Shown: in pieces, positions 1 to 8,271 of the stretch
How positions within the stretch are numbered: the stretch's first letter is position 1
Layout: each line of letters starts with the position of its first letter
Source: Bacteroidetes bacterium UBA2475
GTDB taxonomy: Bacteria; Bacteroidota; Bacteroidia; B-17B0; Aurantibacillaceae
Direction: 5' to 3'
Assembly (NCBI GenBank): GCA_002342065.1
Contig: DDPF01000004.1
Span: 310,001 to 374,000, forward strand
DNA: 64,000 nucleotides
Notes under the pieces: generated by a model
Databases searched by the model: none
Told to the model about the DNA's origin: nothing
What the model saw: the letters and a program-made list of their open reading frames with translations, nothing else
Made by a program: the position numbers and the translations under genes

Positions 1-91
1 AAACAAAGGTAAGTGCCAGGTAAAAAATGGTTTTTACAATGCGTTTAAGTACCGACTTCTTTTTAGGAGCTATTTCAGGCGTGTTTTCCAA
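1..91 (-). CDS. N-terminal fragment of a membrane protein (runs off left edge)
   Basis: Thirty codons are visible before the window edge. They start at a TTG and encode a short polar lead, a lysine/arginine-rich stretch (PKKKSVLKRIVK) and the beginning of a hydrophobic helix (TIFYLALTFV). This is the usual N-terminus of an inner-membrane-anchored protein with its basic side in the cytoplasm. The TTG is supported by a TAGTTTTA box (a TAnnTTTG-like -7 element) at 107-114 on the same strand, a spacing seen at other starts here. The family cannot be named from 30 residues; a TamB/AsmA-like anchor is one possibility, but only a guess. Confidence 0.4.
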   Translation of the reverse strand, partial: MENTPEIAPKKKSVLKRIVKTIFYLALTFV

Positions 92-106
92 TAAGGTAAA
101 TTTCAG

Positions 107-114
107 TAAAACTA
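107..114 (-). promoter_or_regulatory. -7 promoter element TAGTTTTA
   Basis: The box resembles the Bacteroidota sigma-factor -7 consensus TAnnTTTG and lies 15 bp upstream of the proposed TTG start at 91. No clear -33 TTTG partner is seen. Confidence 0.3.
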
Positions 115-212
115 TAACTCCTATTAAGTTTTAAGTTACTAGAAATAAACAATTGGCTTTTTATAAAATTATAGTGGGAAATGCCCAAATTCTCACAATA
201 AATACAAAAAAT

Positions 213-1346
213 TTAATCAATGATGAGTTTTTGCGAAAAAGCATCTTGCGGGTCGGATCCCGAAATGAGATAAATTCCTTTTACAAATTCTGTCTTTGAA
301 ATTTCTATCATTGCAGGAGCATCCGAATTTAGACTAGTCTCTTTCACTATCCGACCGGTGATATCATAGATCGTAACGGTTTTACTCATTGGCATTTTTT
401 CGTAACCTATCTTAATTGCTTCCGCTGTTTGATTTACCCATATCGCAGACGCGGCTGTATTTTTGAAGTTGATAGCTATTGTTTTGTGGGTATCCGTAGA
501 TCCATCTTTGTCAACATTTTTTAAACGGTAATAATTTATGCCTTTGGCGGGCGCATAGTCATAATTAAAGTAGGATAGATTATTCTCTCCACTTACATTT
601 GCAAGCGAGTAAACCGTACTTAGAGGTAAGAAAACAATTCCATCTGTGCTTTTTTCCAGCAAATAATATTCAACATTCTTTTCGCTTGCAACATTCCACT
701 TCAACAGCACTTTGTCTTCTAATGGTTCTGCATAAAAATCTTTTAAACTTATTGGCAGAACGCCATTACAACTTGGACCACAGGTACCACTAAGATTTAT
801 AGTGTAAGTAATGATCTCATCGCTTCTATTAGATTGGCCCCAAATAAAAATTGTACCTCCTGTTTGCGTTAAAGTACAATTTACATCGGCATTTGCCGAA
901 CCCAGGCATCCAGGTGCATTTACACCGGGCGTACTTGTTCCATTACCACAATTGCCAACATTAGTTCCAAAAACTGCTGCAGAGTTTATCCCGAGTATAT
1001 CACTTCCATCCATTCCTGAATTTGGGCATGTACCGCCTCTCTTCATAAATTCGGCAGTAACAACAGCAGTGCATCCGGCAGGTAACGAAAAGGAAGTTGA
1101 CATAGGTTGATGTCCTCCTGAACTTGAACTAAAACAATTACCATTATTTGCCGTTCCGTTACACATGGGCCCAAAACCAGTAAACGTAGCGGCCAAGTTA
1201 CAACCACCCGTACAGCCTTGTCCGTTATTGCAGGCTGTATATATGCCCATTCCTCCGCTTAAGTTACAACCAGAGGTTGAAGTCTGCGTGAAACCGTTTT
1301 GTATTAAAACAATAAAGAAAAAAAATATTTTATAAACCTTCTTCAA
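213..1346 (-). CDS. secreted protein with T9SS type A C-terminal sorting domain
   Basis: This 377-residue protein has an N-terminal signal peptide (about residues 1-20, ending FTQ). A glycine-, asparagine- and cysteine-rich region follows (about 25-195, with many CNxxGxC-like repeats). Next is a fibronectin-like segment (about 200-290, beginning at ISLKDFYAEPLEDKVLLKW), which commonly precedes the sorting signal. The last ~75 residues have the T9SS type A pattern: TVTIYDITGRIVKE followed by a GIYLI turn and a terminal lysine-rich strand. The protein is therefore expected to cross the outer membrane by type IX secretion, with the tail removed and the mature protein anchored or released. The cysteine-rich region is unrecognised and could be a disulfide-stabilised adhesin or binding module. 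It stands alone, divergent from the thioredoxin-like gene. Confidence 0.85.
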   Translation of the reverse strand: MKKVYKIFFFFIVLIQNGFTQTSTSGCNLSGGMGIYTACNNGQGCTGGCNLAATFTGFGPMCNGTANNGNCFSSSSGGHQPMSTSFSLPAGCTAVVTAEFMKRGGTCPNSGMDGSDILGINSAAVFGTNVGNCGNGTSTPGVNAPGCLGSANADVNCTLTQTGGTIFIWGQSNRSDEIITYTINLSGTCGPSCNGVLPISLKDFYAEPLEDKVLLKWNVASEKNVEYYLLEKSTDGIVFLPLSTVYSLANVSGENNLSYFNYDYAPAKGINYYRLKNVDKDGSTDTHKTIAINFKNTAASAIWVNQTAEAIKIGYEKMPMSKTVTIYDITGRIVKETSLNSDAPAMIEISKTEFVKGIYLISGSDPQDAFSQKLIID

Positions 1347-1612
1347 AACAAAAATAAACTGTTTGTAAAAAAGCGGTTAAGGGTTACTTTAATTTTCGAA
1401 AGAAAAGATCAAAGTCCTTTAGGGTGTTCACTTCTTGTTTAAGTGCAGATCAAATTTAGGGCTTTTAGGTAAGATATATAGTTTAGATATATTAAGTAAA
1501 TATTAACTTTTTTCCTTAATATTTACTAAAACATGATCTTATTTGACGCTTTTATTGTTAAAATTGGCTTTTGTAATTTTCAATCTGTTGCAAATTTTGT
1601 AAATTTAATGCT

Positions 1613-2224
1613 ATGAAAAAAGCAGCATTATTTCTATCCCTTATTATTGTTTCGGTATTAACTTTTTCTTTCGTTAATTCTCCTCCTGAAGAGCTGGCTC
1701 TTAATGCAGCTATTCCGCAAGGCGATTATAAAATGAAAGATGTAAGTGGTAAAACTGTTTCTTTAAACGAAATTAAAACCGCAAAAGGTTTATTGGTTAT
1801 TTTTAGTTGCAATACCTGCCCTTATGTAAAATTAAGCGAAGCGCGTATTAAAGAATATTCTGATTATTGTTTAGCGAATGGCATTGGTTGCGCATTAATT
1901 AACAGCAACGAGGCACAACGTGAAGAAGATGATAGTTTTGATAAAATGTCGGCTTACTTTACTGCGCAAAAATTAAAGTGTACTTATACAGTTGACGAAA
2001 AAAGCGCATTAGCCAATGCTTTTGGTGCAACCCGCACACCACAGTGTTTTTTATTTAATGCAAAAGGTTTAGTTTATAAAGGCGCCATTGATGATAATGT
2101 AAAAGATGCTGCCGCAGTTAAAGTGCCGTATCTTAAAGAGGCTTTAGCTTCTTTGCTCAAGAACGAAACTCCTAAAACACAGGAAACCAAATCTATTGGT
2201 TGTACTATTAAACGTGTAGAATAA
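1613..2224 (+). CDS. exported thioredoxin-fold (redoxin/TlpA-like) protein
   Basis: The 203-residue protein has an N-terminal hydrophobic export signal (about 1-22) and a thioredoxin fold. The fold carries a CNTC active-site motif in FSCNTCPYVK (about residue 63) and the cis-proline region RTPQCFLF. AhpC/TSA-type features such as YTVDEKSALANAFGA precede that proline. It most likely acts in the periplasm as a thiol oxidoreductase or peroxiredoxin-like enzyme; its partner is unknown. A cysteine close to the C-terminus (SIGCTIKRV) is unusual and could be a resolving cysteine. It appears monocistronic: a palindromic element containing a terminator-like hairpin follows the stop codon. Confidence 0.8.
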   Translation: MKKAALFLSLIIVSVLTFSFVNSPPEELALNAAIPQGDYKMKDVSGKTVSLNEIKTAKGLLVIFSCNTCPYVKLSEARIKEYSDYCLANGIGCALINSNEAQREEDDSFDKMSAYFTAQKLKCTYTVDEKSALANAFGATRTPQCFLFNAKGLVYKGAIDDNVKDAAAVKVPYLKEALASLLKNETPKTQETKSIGCTIKRVE

Positions 2225-2236
2225 TCCTACAAGTTT

Positions 2237-2363
2237 AACCACATAGAGATAATAGAAAAATTAAAAAAATTCAGATAACAATAGTTGACGCTTCGCCTTT
2301 GGCGGAGCGTTTATGTTTTACTATGTTGCCTATTGCAAAATAATTCTATGTGTCTATGTGGTT
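2237..2363. repeat. ~127-bp imperfect palindromic intergenic element with GC-rich central hairpin
   Basis: The outer arms AACCACATAGA (2237-2247) and TCTATGTGGTT (2353-2363) are exact reverse complements. Inside them are partly complementary AT-rich arms. The centre holds a strong hairpin, ACGCTTCGCC (2288-2297) / TTT / GGCGGAGCGT (2301-2310), with one G-U wobble and then a T-rich run. The centre could terminate transcription of the thioredoxin-like gene. The nested palindrome looks like a mobile or REP/MITE-type intergenic repeat. Only one copy is present in this window, so repetitiveness is inferred. Confidence 0.55.
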
Positions 2364-2389
2364 TATTTTTTAATGGTAGGCTTAATCCT

Positions 2390-2397
2390 TATCTTTA
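2390..2397 (+). promoter_or_regulatory. -7 promoter element TATCTTTA
   Basis: This TAnnTTTG-like box lies 8 bp before the ATG at 2406 and supports that start over the longer upstream reading frame, which runs back through the palindromic element. Confidence 0.4.
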
Positions 2398-2405
2398 CGG
2401 TTGAA

Positions 2406-2582
2406 ATGTTTAACAAAGAACTCGCCCCCGAAGATTTTTATTATAGTCCCGAAGGATATATTGTTTTTACTGAAAAGTATCACTTAAAGCGTGGCCATTG
2501 CTGCAAAAGCGGTTGCAAACATTGCCCCTATGGTTATGATAAGAAAACAGGTAATTTTACAAATGATAAAACAAAAAAGTAG
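2406..2582 (+). CDS. DUF5522 small cysteine-rich protein
   Basis: The 58-residue protein has the Bacteroidota DUF5522 pattern: EDFYYSPEGYIVFTEKYHLKRGHCC followed by a CxxxCxxC cluster, then PYGYDK. The four clustered cysteines suggest a bound metal (zinc or an iron-sulfur site), although the function is unknown. The reading frame is open 31 codons further upstream, but that extension is hydrophobic, falls inside the palindromic element and lies before a -7-like box, so the ATG at 2406 is preferred. Its stop is 9 bp from the urocanate hydratase start, so the two are probably co-transcribed. Confidence 0.75.
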   Translation: MFNKELAPEDFYYSPEGYIVFTEKYHLKRGHCCKSGCKHCPYGYDKKTGNFTNDKTKK

Positions 2583-2591
2583 AACCGGATT

Positions 2592-4604
2592 ATGTCAGCA
2601 ATAACAGGAGTTTCGTTTAAAGAAATTATATTACAAGGTATACCGGAACAATTACCGGAAGCAAAACCATACGAAAGCAATATCAACCACGCGCCAAAAC
2701 GTAAAGACAGTTTAAATGCTGAAGAAAAAAAACTAGCTATTCGTAATGCGCTACGTTATTTCGATCCAAAGCATCACGCCATTTTAGCAAAAGATTTTGC
2801 ACATGAATTAAAAACATACGGGCGTGTTTACATGCACCGTTTTAGGCCCGACTATAAAATTTACGCGCGACCAATTAATGAGTACCCGCATAAAAGCATA
2901 CAGGCTGCAGCTGTTATGCACATGCTCAGTAACAATTTAGATCATGCCGTTGCACAACATCCGCACGAATTAATTACTTATGGTGGTAATGGTTCTGTTT
3001 TTCAGAACTGGGCACAGTATTTATTAACCATGCAGTATTTGGCCATTATGACCAATGAACAAACTTTGGTTCTGTACAGCGGTCATCCTATGGGTTTATT
3101 TCCATCGCACAAAGATGCGCCAAGGGTTGTTGTTACAAATGGTATGATGATACCCAACTACAGTAAGCCTGATGACTGGGAAAAATTTAATGCCTTAGGC
3201 GTAACGCAATACGGGCAAATGACTGCCGGTAGTTTTATGTATATTGGTCCACAGGGCATTGTACACGGCACAACGATAACCGTTATGAATGCGGCCCGTA
3301 AAAAATTCCATACCGAAGAAGAACGTAAAGGTAAATTATTTGTTACCTGCGGACTTGGCGGTATGAGCGGTGCGCAGCCCAAAGCCGCAAAAATTGCCGG
3401 ACTGGTTTCTGTTACTGCGGAGATAAATCCGAAAGCAGTTGCAACAAGACATAGCCAGGGTTGGGTGGATGAAGTTTTTCCTGATCTTGATAAATTAATA
3501 GTTCGTATTAAAGCTGCACAAAAAAATAAAGAAGCGGTAAGTTTGGCTTACCAGGGCAACGCCGTTGACCTATGGGAAAAATTATTGAAAGAAAATATTT
3601 TAGTGGATATTGGTACCGATCAATCCTCATTACACAATCCATGGGCAGGGGGTTATTATCCGCAAGGTCTTAGCTATGAAGAATCAAACAAACTCATGGC
3701 CGAGAACCCTGTTAAATTTAAAGAAGAAGTTCAAAAAACATTACGCGCACATGCCGATTGCATAAATAAATTTGCAGCAAAAGGCATGTACTTTTTTGAT
3801 TACGGTAATGCTTTTTTATTAGAAGCAAGTCGCGCCGGTGCAGATATTTTAGAAAAGAACGGCGATTTTAAATACAAAAGTTATGTGCAGGATATTTTAG
3901 GCCCCATGTGTTTTGATTATGGCTTTGGTCCTTTCCGCTGGGTATGTACAAGTGCGAACGAAAATGATCTTAGGAAAACTGATGAATTAGCATTAGCAGT
4001 TTTAGAAGAAATTTATAAAACCGCGCCAAAAGAAATTCAGCAGCAATTAATGGATAATATCTTATGGATAAAAAATGCCATGCAAAATAATTTAGTGGTG
4101 GGCTCGCAGGCGCGAATTTTATATGCTGATAGCGAGGGAAGGATTAAAGTTGCAAAAGCAATTAACAAGGCTATTAAAGAAGGAAAAATTACAGCGCCTG
4201 TTGTTTTAGGAAGAGATCATCATGATGTAAGCGGAACGGATAGCCCTTATAGAGAAACCTCTAATATTTATGACGGTAGTAAATTTACTGCAGACATGGC
4301 TGTGCAAAATTTTGTGGGCGATGCGTTTAGGGGCGCAACATGGATAAGTTTACATAATGGTGGTGGCGTGGGCTGGGGAGAAGTTATAAACGGTGGTTTT
4401 GGTTTGGTGTTAGATGGAACCGATGATGCAGAAAGAAGATTAGAACAAATGTTATTCTGGGATGTAAATAATGGGATCTCGAGAAGAGCCTGGGCGCGTA
4501 ATGATGAAGCTCTCTTTGCCATCAAACGCGAAATGGAACGCACGCCGAATTTAAAAATTACACTTCCGAATTTGGTAGATGATAGTTTGTTGGAAAATCT
4601 TTAA
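2592..4604 (+). CDS. hutU: urocanate hydratase
   Basis: The 670-residue protein is a full-length urocanate hydratase, converting urocanate to imidazolone propionate in histidine degradation with tightly bound NAD. Family landmarks include YGGNGSVFQNWAQY (about residue 137), the dinucleotide-binding GLGGMSGAQPKAAK (about 255), and the strongly conserved DILGPMCFDYGFGPFRW (about 435), which holds the catalytic cysteine. The C-terminal third contains the conserved GRDHHDVSGTDSPYRET and NGGGVGWGEV blocks. It is over 100 residues longer than the classic ~555-residue proteobacterial enzyme and belongs to the longer form found in Bacteroidota and animals. The other hut genes (hutH, hutI, hutG) are not in this window. 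A strong terminator follows 22 bp after the stop. Confidence 0.95.
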   Translation: MSAITGVSFKEIILQGIPEQLPEAKPYESNINHAPKRKDSLNAEEKKLAIRNALRYFDPKHHAILAKDFAHELKTYGRVYMHRFRPDYKIYARPINEYPHKSIQAAAVMHMLSNNLDHAVAQHPHELITYGGNGSVFQNWAQYLLTMQYLAIMTNEQTLVLYSGHPMGLFPSHKDAPRVVVTNGMMIPNYSKPDDWEKFNALGVTQYGQMTAGSFMYIGPQGIVHGTTITVMNAARKKFHTEEERKGKLFVTCGLGGMSGAQPKAAKIAGLVSVTAEINPKAVATRHSQGWVDEVFPDLDKLIVRIKAAQKNKEAVSLAYQGNAVDLWEKLLKENILVDIGTDQSSLHNPWAGGYYPQGLSYEESNKLMAENPVKFKEEVQKTLRAHADCINKFAAKGMYFFDYGNAFLLEASRAGADILEKNGDFKYKSYVQDILGPMCFDYGFGPFRWVCTSANENDLRKTDELALAVLEEIYKTAPKEIQQQLMDNILWIKNAMQNNLVVGSQARILYADSEGRIKVAKAINKAIKEGKITAPVVLGRDHHDVSGTDSPYRETSNIYDGSKFTADMAVQNFVGDAFRGATWISLHNGGGVGWGEVINGGFGLVLDGTDDAERRLEQMLFWDVNNGISRRAWARNDEALFAIKREMERTPNLKITLPNLVDDSLLENL

Positions 4605-4626
4605 TTCCTTAAAAAAAATGAAAACA

Positions 4627-4659
4627 AAAAACCCGCTCACGTATAGTAAGCGGGTTTTT
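4627..4659 (+). terminator. intrinsic terminator after hutU
   Basis: An 11-bp perfect stem (AAAAACCCGCT at 4627-4637, AGCGGGTTTTT at 4649-4659) encloses an 11-nt loop. The flanking A and T runs could make it work in both directions. Confidence 0.85.
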
Positions 4660-4707
4660 GATTTGTCTAGTTCGCTATTTTTGAGATAACAAAATTGACG
4701 GTGTTTA

Positions 4708-4854
4708 TTATTTACGCTTTTGTGTTAGATCTTTTTTAAGATCAGCGTTTTGTTTTTTATTCTTATCTGTTTCTTTTTGATGCGTTGTTGCGTCGTGTGA
4801 TGGAGCCGCTTTCTTAATGCGTTCTCTTGCATCATCTCTTCCTTGTCTTGGCAT
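4708..4854 (-). CDS. small highly charged protein (48 aa), unknown
   Basis: An ATG-initiated frame encodes 48 residues beginning MPRQGRDDARERIKK and ending DLKKDLTQKRK. More than half of the residues are charged, there is no hydrophobic core, and the composition is lysine-rich, like nucleic-acid-associated or disordered small proteins. It occupies an otherwise empty 474-bp gap between hutU and the phosphate transporter. Regular codon usage and a clean stop argue for a real gene, but no family is recognised. The rest of the gap (4855-5058) shows nothing but AT-rich sequence. Confidence 0.4.
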   Translation of the reverse strand: MPRQGRDDARERIKKAAPSHDATTHQKETDKNKKQNADLKKDLTQKRK

Positions 4855-5058
4855 ATTTCTATTTTTTATTTTGTTCTTACATATTAATGGCGAGAACTAT
4901 GCCAAAAATTTATTTTATTATTAATCAGGAAGTTAAATGTTGAATGTTTTAAATCGTGTGTAGGATATTACACATTTTAGTACATAGATTGCACGAATTG
5001 AATAGAAGTATAACTATTATTTTCCTCCTCCGTAGTTCTGAACCTCATTTTGCTTCGC

Positions 5059-5075
5059 AAAACCTCCAAAGGAGG
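5059..5075 (-). terminator. short terminator hairpin after the PiT gene
   Basis: On the minus strand, three bases past the stop codon, CCTCC-TTT-GGAGG is followed by TTTT. A second small hairpin (TTTTGC-GAA-GCAAAA at 5048-5062) overlaps it. The stem is only 5 bp, so strength is uncertain. Confidence 0.45.
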
Positions 5076-5078
5076 ACA

Positions 5079-6482
5079 TTAAAGTATTGCGCGGAACAAT
5101 AAGAACAAGCCTCCCGATAAAATAATTGTTACCGGTAAGGTAAGTAACCATGCCAAAGCAATGGTTTTAATAGTTCCTTTTTGTAAGTTCTTTAGTCCTT
5201 TTTTAGCAACCATTGAACCTGCAATACCCGAAGATAACATGTGCGTAGTTGAAACTGGCACGCCATACGCTGATGCCATACCAATACCCATTGATGCTAC
5301 TAATTCGGCGCTGGCGCCTTGCGCGTAACTCATGTGTTGCTTACCAATTTTTTCGCCAACTGTTTTTACAATACGTTTCCAACCAACCATTGTACCAAGC
5401 CCTAAACATAAAGAGACAATTATAATTACCCATGATGGCGCATACTCAATTAATTTTTTTGTAGCTTTTATTTCGTGGTTCAATTCTTTTATTTCGTTGG
5501 TGCTTAAGGTTAAGTTGCCGCCTTTAATTATTTTATCGGTATTCTTAGTGATCTTGATAACGTCTTTTCTTAAAGAAAAACGCTCTTTCAAACCAACTTC
5601 ATCGGAGTTGAATTTATTAACTGTAACTTCTTCAAAATGGTCCGAGTACTTCATGACCTCAGCATACAATATCTTTTCTTTTTTAGCAAGTACAGTAGTG
5701 TCTGCTTTTGCCATTAATAATTCTATTTTATTTACGTTACCATTAACGCTTTGCAGGTTGACGCTTGCGTCTATTGCAAACTGGCCAGGCAATATGGCAA
5801 TTAAGATGAGCATAATTAAACCAACACCTTTTTGTCCATCATTCTGACCATGAAAAAAACTTACCAGTCCACAAGTGATCCATAATAACATACGGATCCA
5901 GATAGGCGGCATCTTTCCGGGAATTGGTTCTTTATATATTATTTCGTTCTTTATAAAACGCTTAAAAATAAACATCATAATAATGGCCACCGAAAAACCA
6001 ATTAATGGCGAGAGTAATAATGCCAAACCGGTGTCTTTTGCTTTATCCCAGTTAACAGCCGAAAGACCAAGATCGCCGGGCAAGAACGCAAATGCCAAAC
6101 CAATTCCCAAAATAGAACCAATTAATGTATGTGAGCTCGATGAAGGAATACCAAAATACCAGGTACCAAAATTCCATATAATGGCACTAATCAATAACGC
6201 TAGAATCATTGCAACGCCATGATAGGGGTTGCTATCTACCAAAGCATCCATTGGTAATAAGTTTACAATACCCATGGCCACTGCAATACCACCTAACATA
6301 ACACCAGTAAAATTTAAGATACCGCTGTATACCACGGCCACCGTCGGTTTCATAGAGTTTGTGTAAATAACAGTAGCTACCGCATTTGCAGTATCATGAA
6401 AACCATTAATAAATTCGAAAAAACAAGCGGCTAAAAGACAAATTATTAATAGAACGGTAAGTGTTGTGTCTAATCCAAACAT
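5079..6482 (-). CDS. PiT-family inorganic phosphate transporter
   Basis: This 467-residue, multi-helix inner-membrane protein belongs to the PiT (Pho-4) family of low-affinity phosphate symporters. The duplicated family signatures are visible: FINGFHDTANAVATVIYT near the N-terminus (about residue 23) and ASAELVASMGIGMASAYGVPVSTTH in the C-terminal half (about 385). SFFHGQNDGQKGVG lies in the middle. A long hydrophilic, charged insertion (about 235-345) separates the two transporter halves and probably forms a soluble loop. It lies 65 bp downstream of a phosphate-type porin on the same strand, suggesting an outer-plus-inner-membrane phosphate uptake pair. Confidence 0.93.
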   Translation of the reverse strand: MFGLDTTLTVLLIICLLAACFFEFINGFHDTANAVATVIYTNSMKPTVAVVYSGILNFTGVMLGGIAVAMGIVNLLPMDALVDSNPYHGVAMILALLISAIIWNFGTWYFGIPSSSSHTLIGSILGIGLAFAFLPGDLGLSAVNWDKAKDTGLALLLSPLIGFSVAIIMMFIFKRFIKNEIIYKEPIPGKMPPIWIRMLLWITCGLVSFFHGQNDGQKGVGLIMLILIAILPGQFAIDASVNLQSVNGNVNKIELLMAKADTTVLAKKEKILYAEVMKYSDHFEEVTVNKFNSDEVGLKERFSLRKDVIKITKNTDKIIKGGNLTLSTNEIKELNHEIKATKKLIEYAPSWVIIIVSLCLGLGTMVGWKRIVKTVGEKIGKQHMSYAQGASAELVASMGIGMASAYGVPVSTTHMLSSGIAGSMVAKKGLKNLQKGTIKTIALAWLLTLPVTIILSGGLFLLFRAIL

Positions 6483-6547
6483 AAAAGGAAATTTTAGCTA
6501 AAAGTATTTATTAATAGCCGTGACAATGTTAATTTATTGTTACCATT

Positions 6548-7774
6548 TTAAAAATTTAGCTGGGCCTGAAGGCGTAAAAAAGAGCCAAACTGGTAGTTAT
6601 TTTCCTTTGTTTTGTCTGATGTAGTTCTATCAGAATATAGATAAGTTGCAGTAAACTCGAAATTCTTAATTGGTTGATATTCAATGCCCCCTTCTATCTC
6701 CATGACTTTATAAGAGCGCGCATCTAATTCATGCTTTTTACCCCCTTCATACATTGTACCTCTTACAAATGGGATAATTACATGTTTTTTAACTTTAACC
6801 AGGTAACTTAACGTAACATAACCTCCTTTTAGGTTTTTTGTCATAATTGAATCTTTTGCAACATCGTATTCAGGCCCTTTACCAATGTTATATTCGGCTT
6901 GTATTCCAAATGGTTTTGGATAAAGAACTAAGGTAGCCGCATAACGTTCATCCAAATATTCATAGTTTTTTACCACTTTGGTAGCGGCCGTTAACTGATC
7001 TTTTGGTACCACAAACATGCCGGTGTAACCTTGAATTCCGGGCTCAATAATTTGTTTTCCTATTGTAAATGGGTATGAAAGACGGGCAACAAAATGTGAG
7101 TTATTGTTAAGTTCTGGTTTATTTGCTGTTTGGCCATTATATAATCCACAGGCAAAAACACCGTAATCTCCCGATCCTTTATAACCATCATTAACTAAAC
7201 TGCTATATAGCTCTCTCACTTTTTTAGGTGCATACATAAAAAATATCCCAAGATCACGCTCGTTTGATACAGCGCTATTTAAAGCATCGTTACGATCTAA
7301 AGCTAAACGATTTTGACTCGATTGCATATTCTCAAAACCGAAAGGAACTTTACTTTGACCTATACGAAATCTATACTCGCGTTTTTTATCAATAGAAACA
7401 TCAAAATAAGCATCTCTCAATTGTCCGAAGTGAAGGCTTGTAGATGAAGCAGATGAAGCAAAGTCGGGTTGTATATAAAAGTAAACGTGGTCTGATAGTT
7501 GGCCAAAAAAGATAATGCGCATACGGCGTACAAAAAAACCTCCTAGATTTCCTATAGATCTATCTCCCTGCTCACTTTTTAGATCGGGGTTGGTTTCAAA
7601 AAGGCGGTTATACCTTACTTGTGTATAGCCCCTGATAGATATTTTATCGTACCAATGTGACTTTTTTTCGTCGGTTTTAGGACTTTCTACAGGGATCGTT
7701 TTTACAACACTATCCTGTGATTGTAAATTTAATATTAAAAAAATCGGTAATAATAAAAGTATAGATCTAAGCAT
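6548..7774 (-). CDS. OprO/OprP-type phosphate-selective porin
   Basis: The 408-residue protein has a cleavable signal peptide (about 1-19) and then an outer-membrane beta-barrel. Features typical of phosphate-selective porins include IRGYTQVRYN at the start of the barrel, the RRMRIIFFGQLSDHVYFYIQPDF block (about 90), IGQSKVPFGFENMQ (about 147), LALDRNDALN and a terminal QLNF strand ending in phenylalanine. It is predicted to admit phosphate or other anions through the outer membrane. Its position directly before the PiT transporter gene supports a role in phosphate, although selectivity cannot be read from sequence. Confidence 0.88.
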   Translation of the reverse strand: MLRSILLLLPIFLILNLQSQDSVVKTIPVESPKTDEKKSHWYDKISIRGYTQVRYNRLFETNPDLKSEQGDRSIGNLGGFFVRRMRIIFFGQLSDHVYFYIQPDFASSASSTSLHFGQLRDAYFDVSIDKKREYRFRIGQSKVPFGFENMQSSQNRLALDRNDALNSAVSNERDLGIFFMYAPKKVRELYSSLVNDGYKGSGDYGVFACGLYNGQTANKPELNNNSHFVARLSYPFTIGKQIIEPGIQGYTGMFVVPKDQLTAATKVVKNYEYLDERYAATLVLYPKPFGIQAEYNIGKGPEYDVAKDSIMTKNLKGGYVTLSYLVKVKKHVIIPFVRGTMYEGGKKHELDARSYKVMEIEGGIEYQPIKNFEFTATYLYSDRTTSDKTKENNYQFGSFLRLQAQLNF

Positions 7775-7874
7775 AAAGTAAATTAATTGTCGTTTGAAGA
7801 CAAAATAAATGTTACTTTATTAAATTAAGTTAACTTTAATGTTATCTAATTGTTAATATGTAAAATAAAAAGTC

Positions 7875-8261
7875 TTAGCTTTTCTTAAGAGAATCGCGGA
7901 TCTCCATCAACAATTTTTCTGTTTTACTTGGCTCCGGATCAACCGTCGCTTTAGCCTCTTCTTTTTTCTTCATTTTATTAATGCCTTTTATCATTAAAAA
8001 CAAAGCAAAAGCAACAAAGATGAACGAAATTATCTGCGAAAGAAAATTGCCGTATTTAATAGCCGTGCCCGGAACCACTAATTGCGAGAGGTCGGCAATA
8101 TGTGCTGCTTTTAACGCCGGCGTTAATATGGCCGGTGTAATTATATCGTCTACCAATGATTTTACAATTCCACTAAATGCCGCGCCAATGACAACCCCAA
8201 TAGCAAGATCAACAACATTACCTTTTACTGCAAAGGCCTTAAATTCTGATAAAACCCCCAT
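7875..8261 (-). CDS. mscL: large-conductance mechanosensitive channel MscL
   Basis: The 128-residue protein matches MscL in length and plan. It has the N-terminal amphipathic helix FKAFAVKGNVVDLAIGVVIGAAF, which runs into the glycine-rich pore-lining helix. A periplasmic loop, a second transmembrane helix (FLSQIISFIFVAFALFLMIKG) and a charged cytoplasmic C-terminal helix follow. It opens under membrane tension to release solutes during osmotic down-shock. It lies 10 bp after the OmpA-type lipoprotein gene and 100 bp before the porin gene, so all four leftward genes may share transcription. Confidence 0.96.
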   Translation of the reverse strand: MGVLSEFKAFAVKGNVVDLAIGVVIGAAFSGIVKSLVDDIITPAILTPALKAAHIADLSQLVVPGTAIKYGNFLSQIISFIFVAFALFLMIKGINKMKKKEEAKATVDPEPSKTEKLLMEIRDSLKKS

Positions 8262-8271
8262 ATGTTAATTT

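Noticed and set aside
2313..2405. Upstream extension of the DUF5522 frame with a hydrophobic segment
   Set aside because: It reads through the palindromic element and a -7-like box, is unlike the family, and a conventional ATG follows at 2406.
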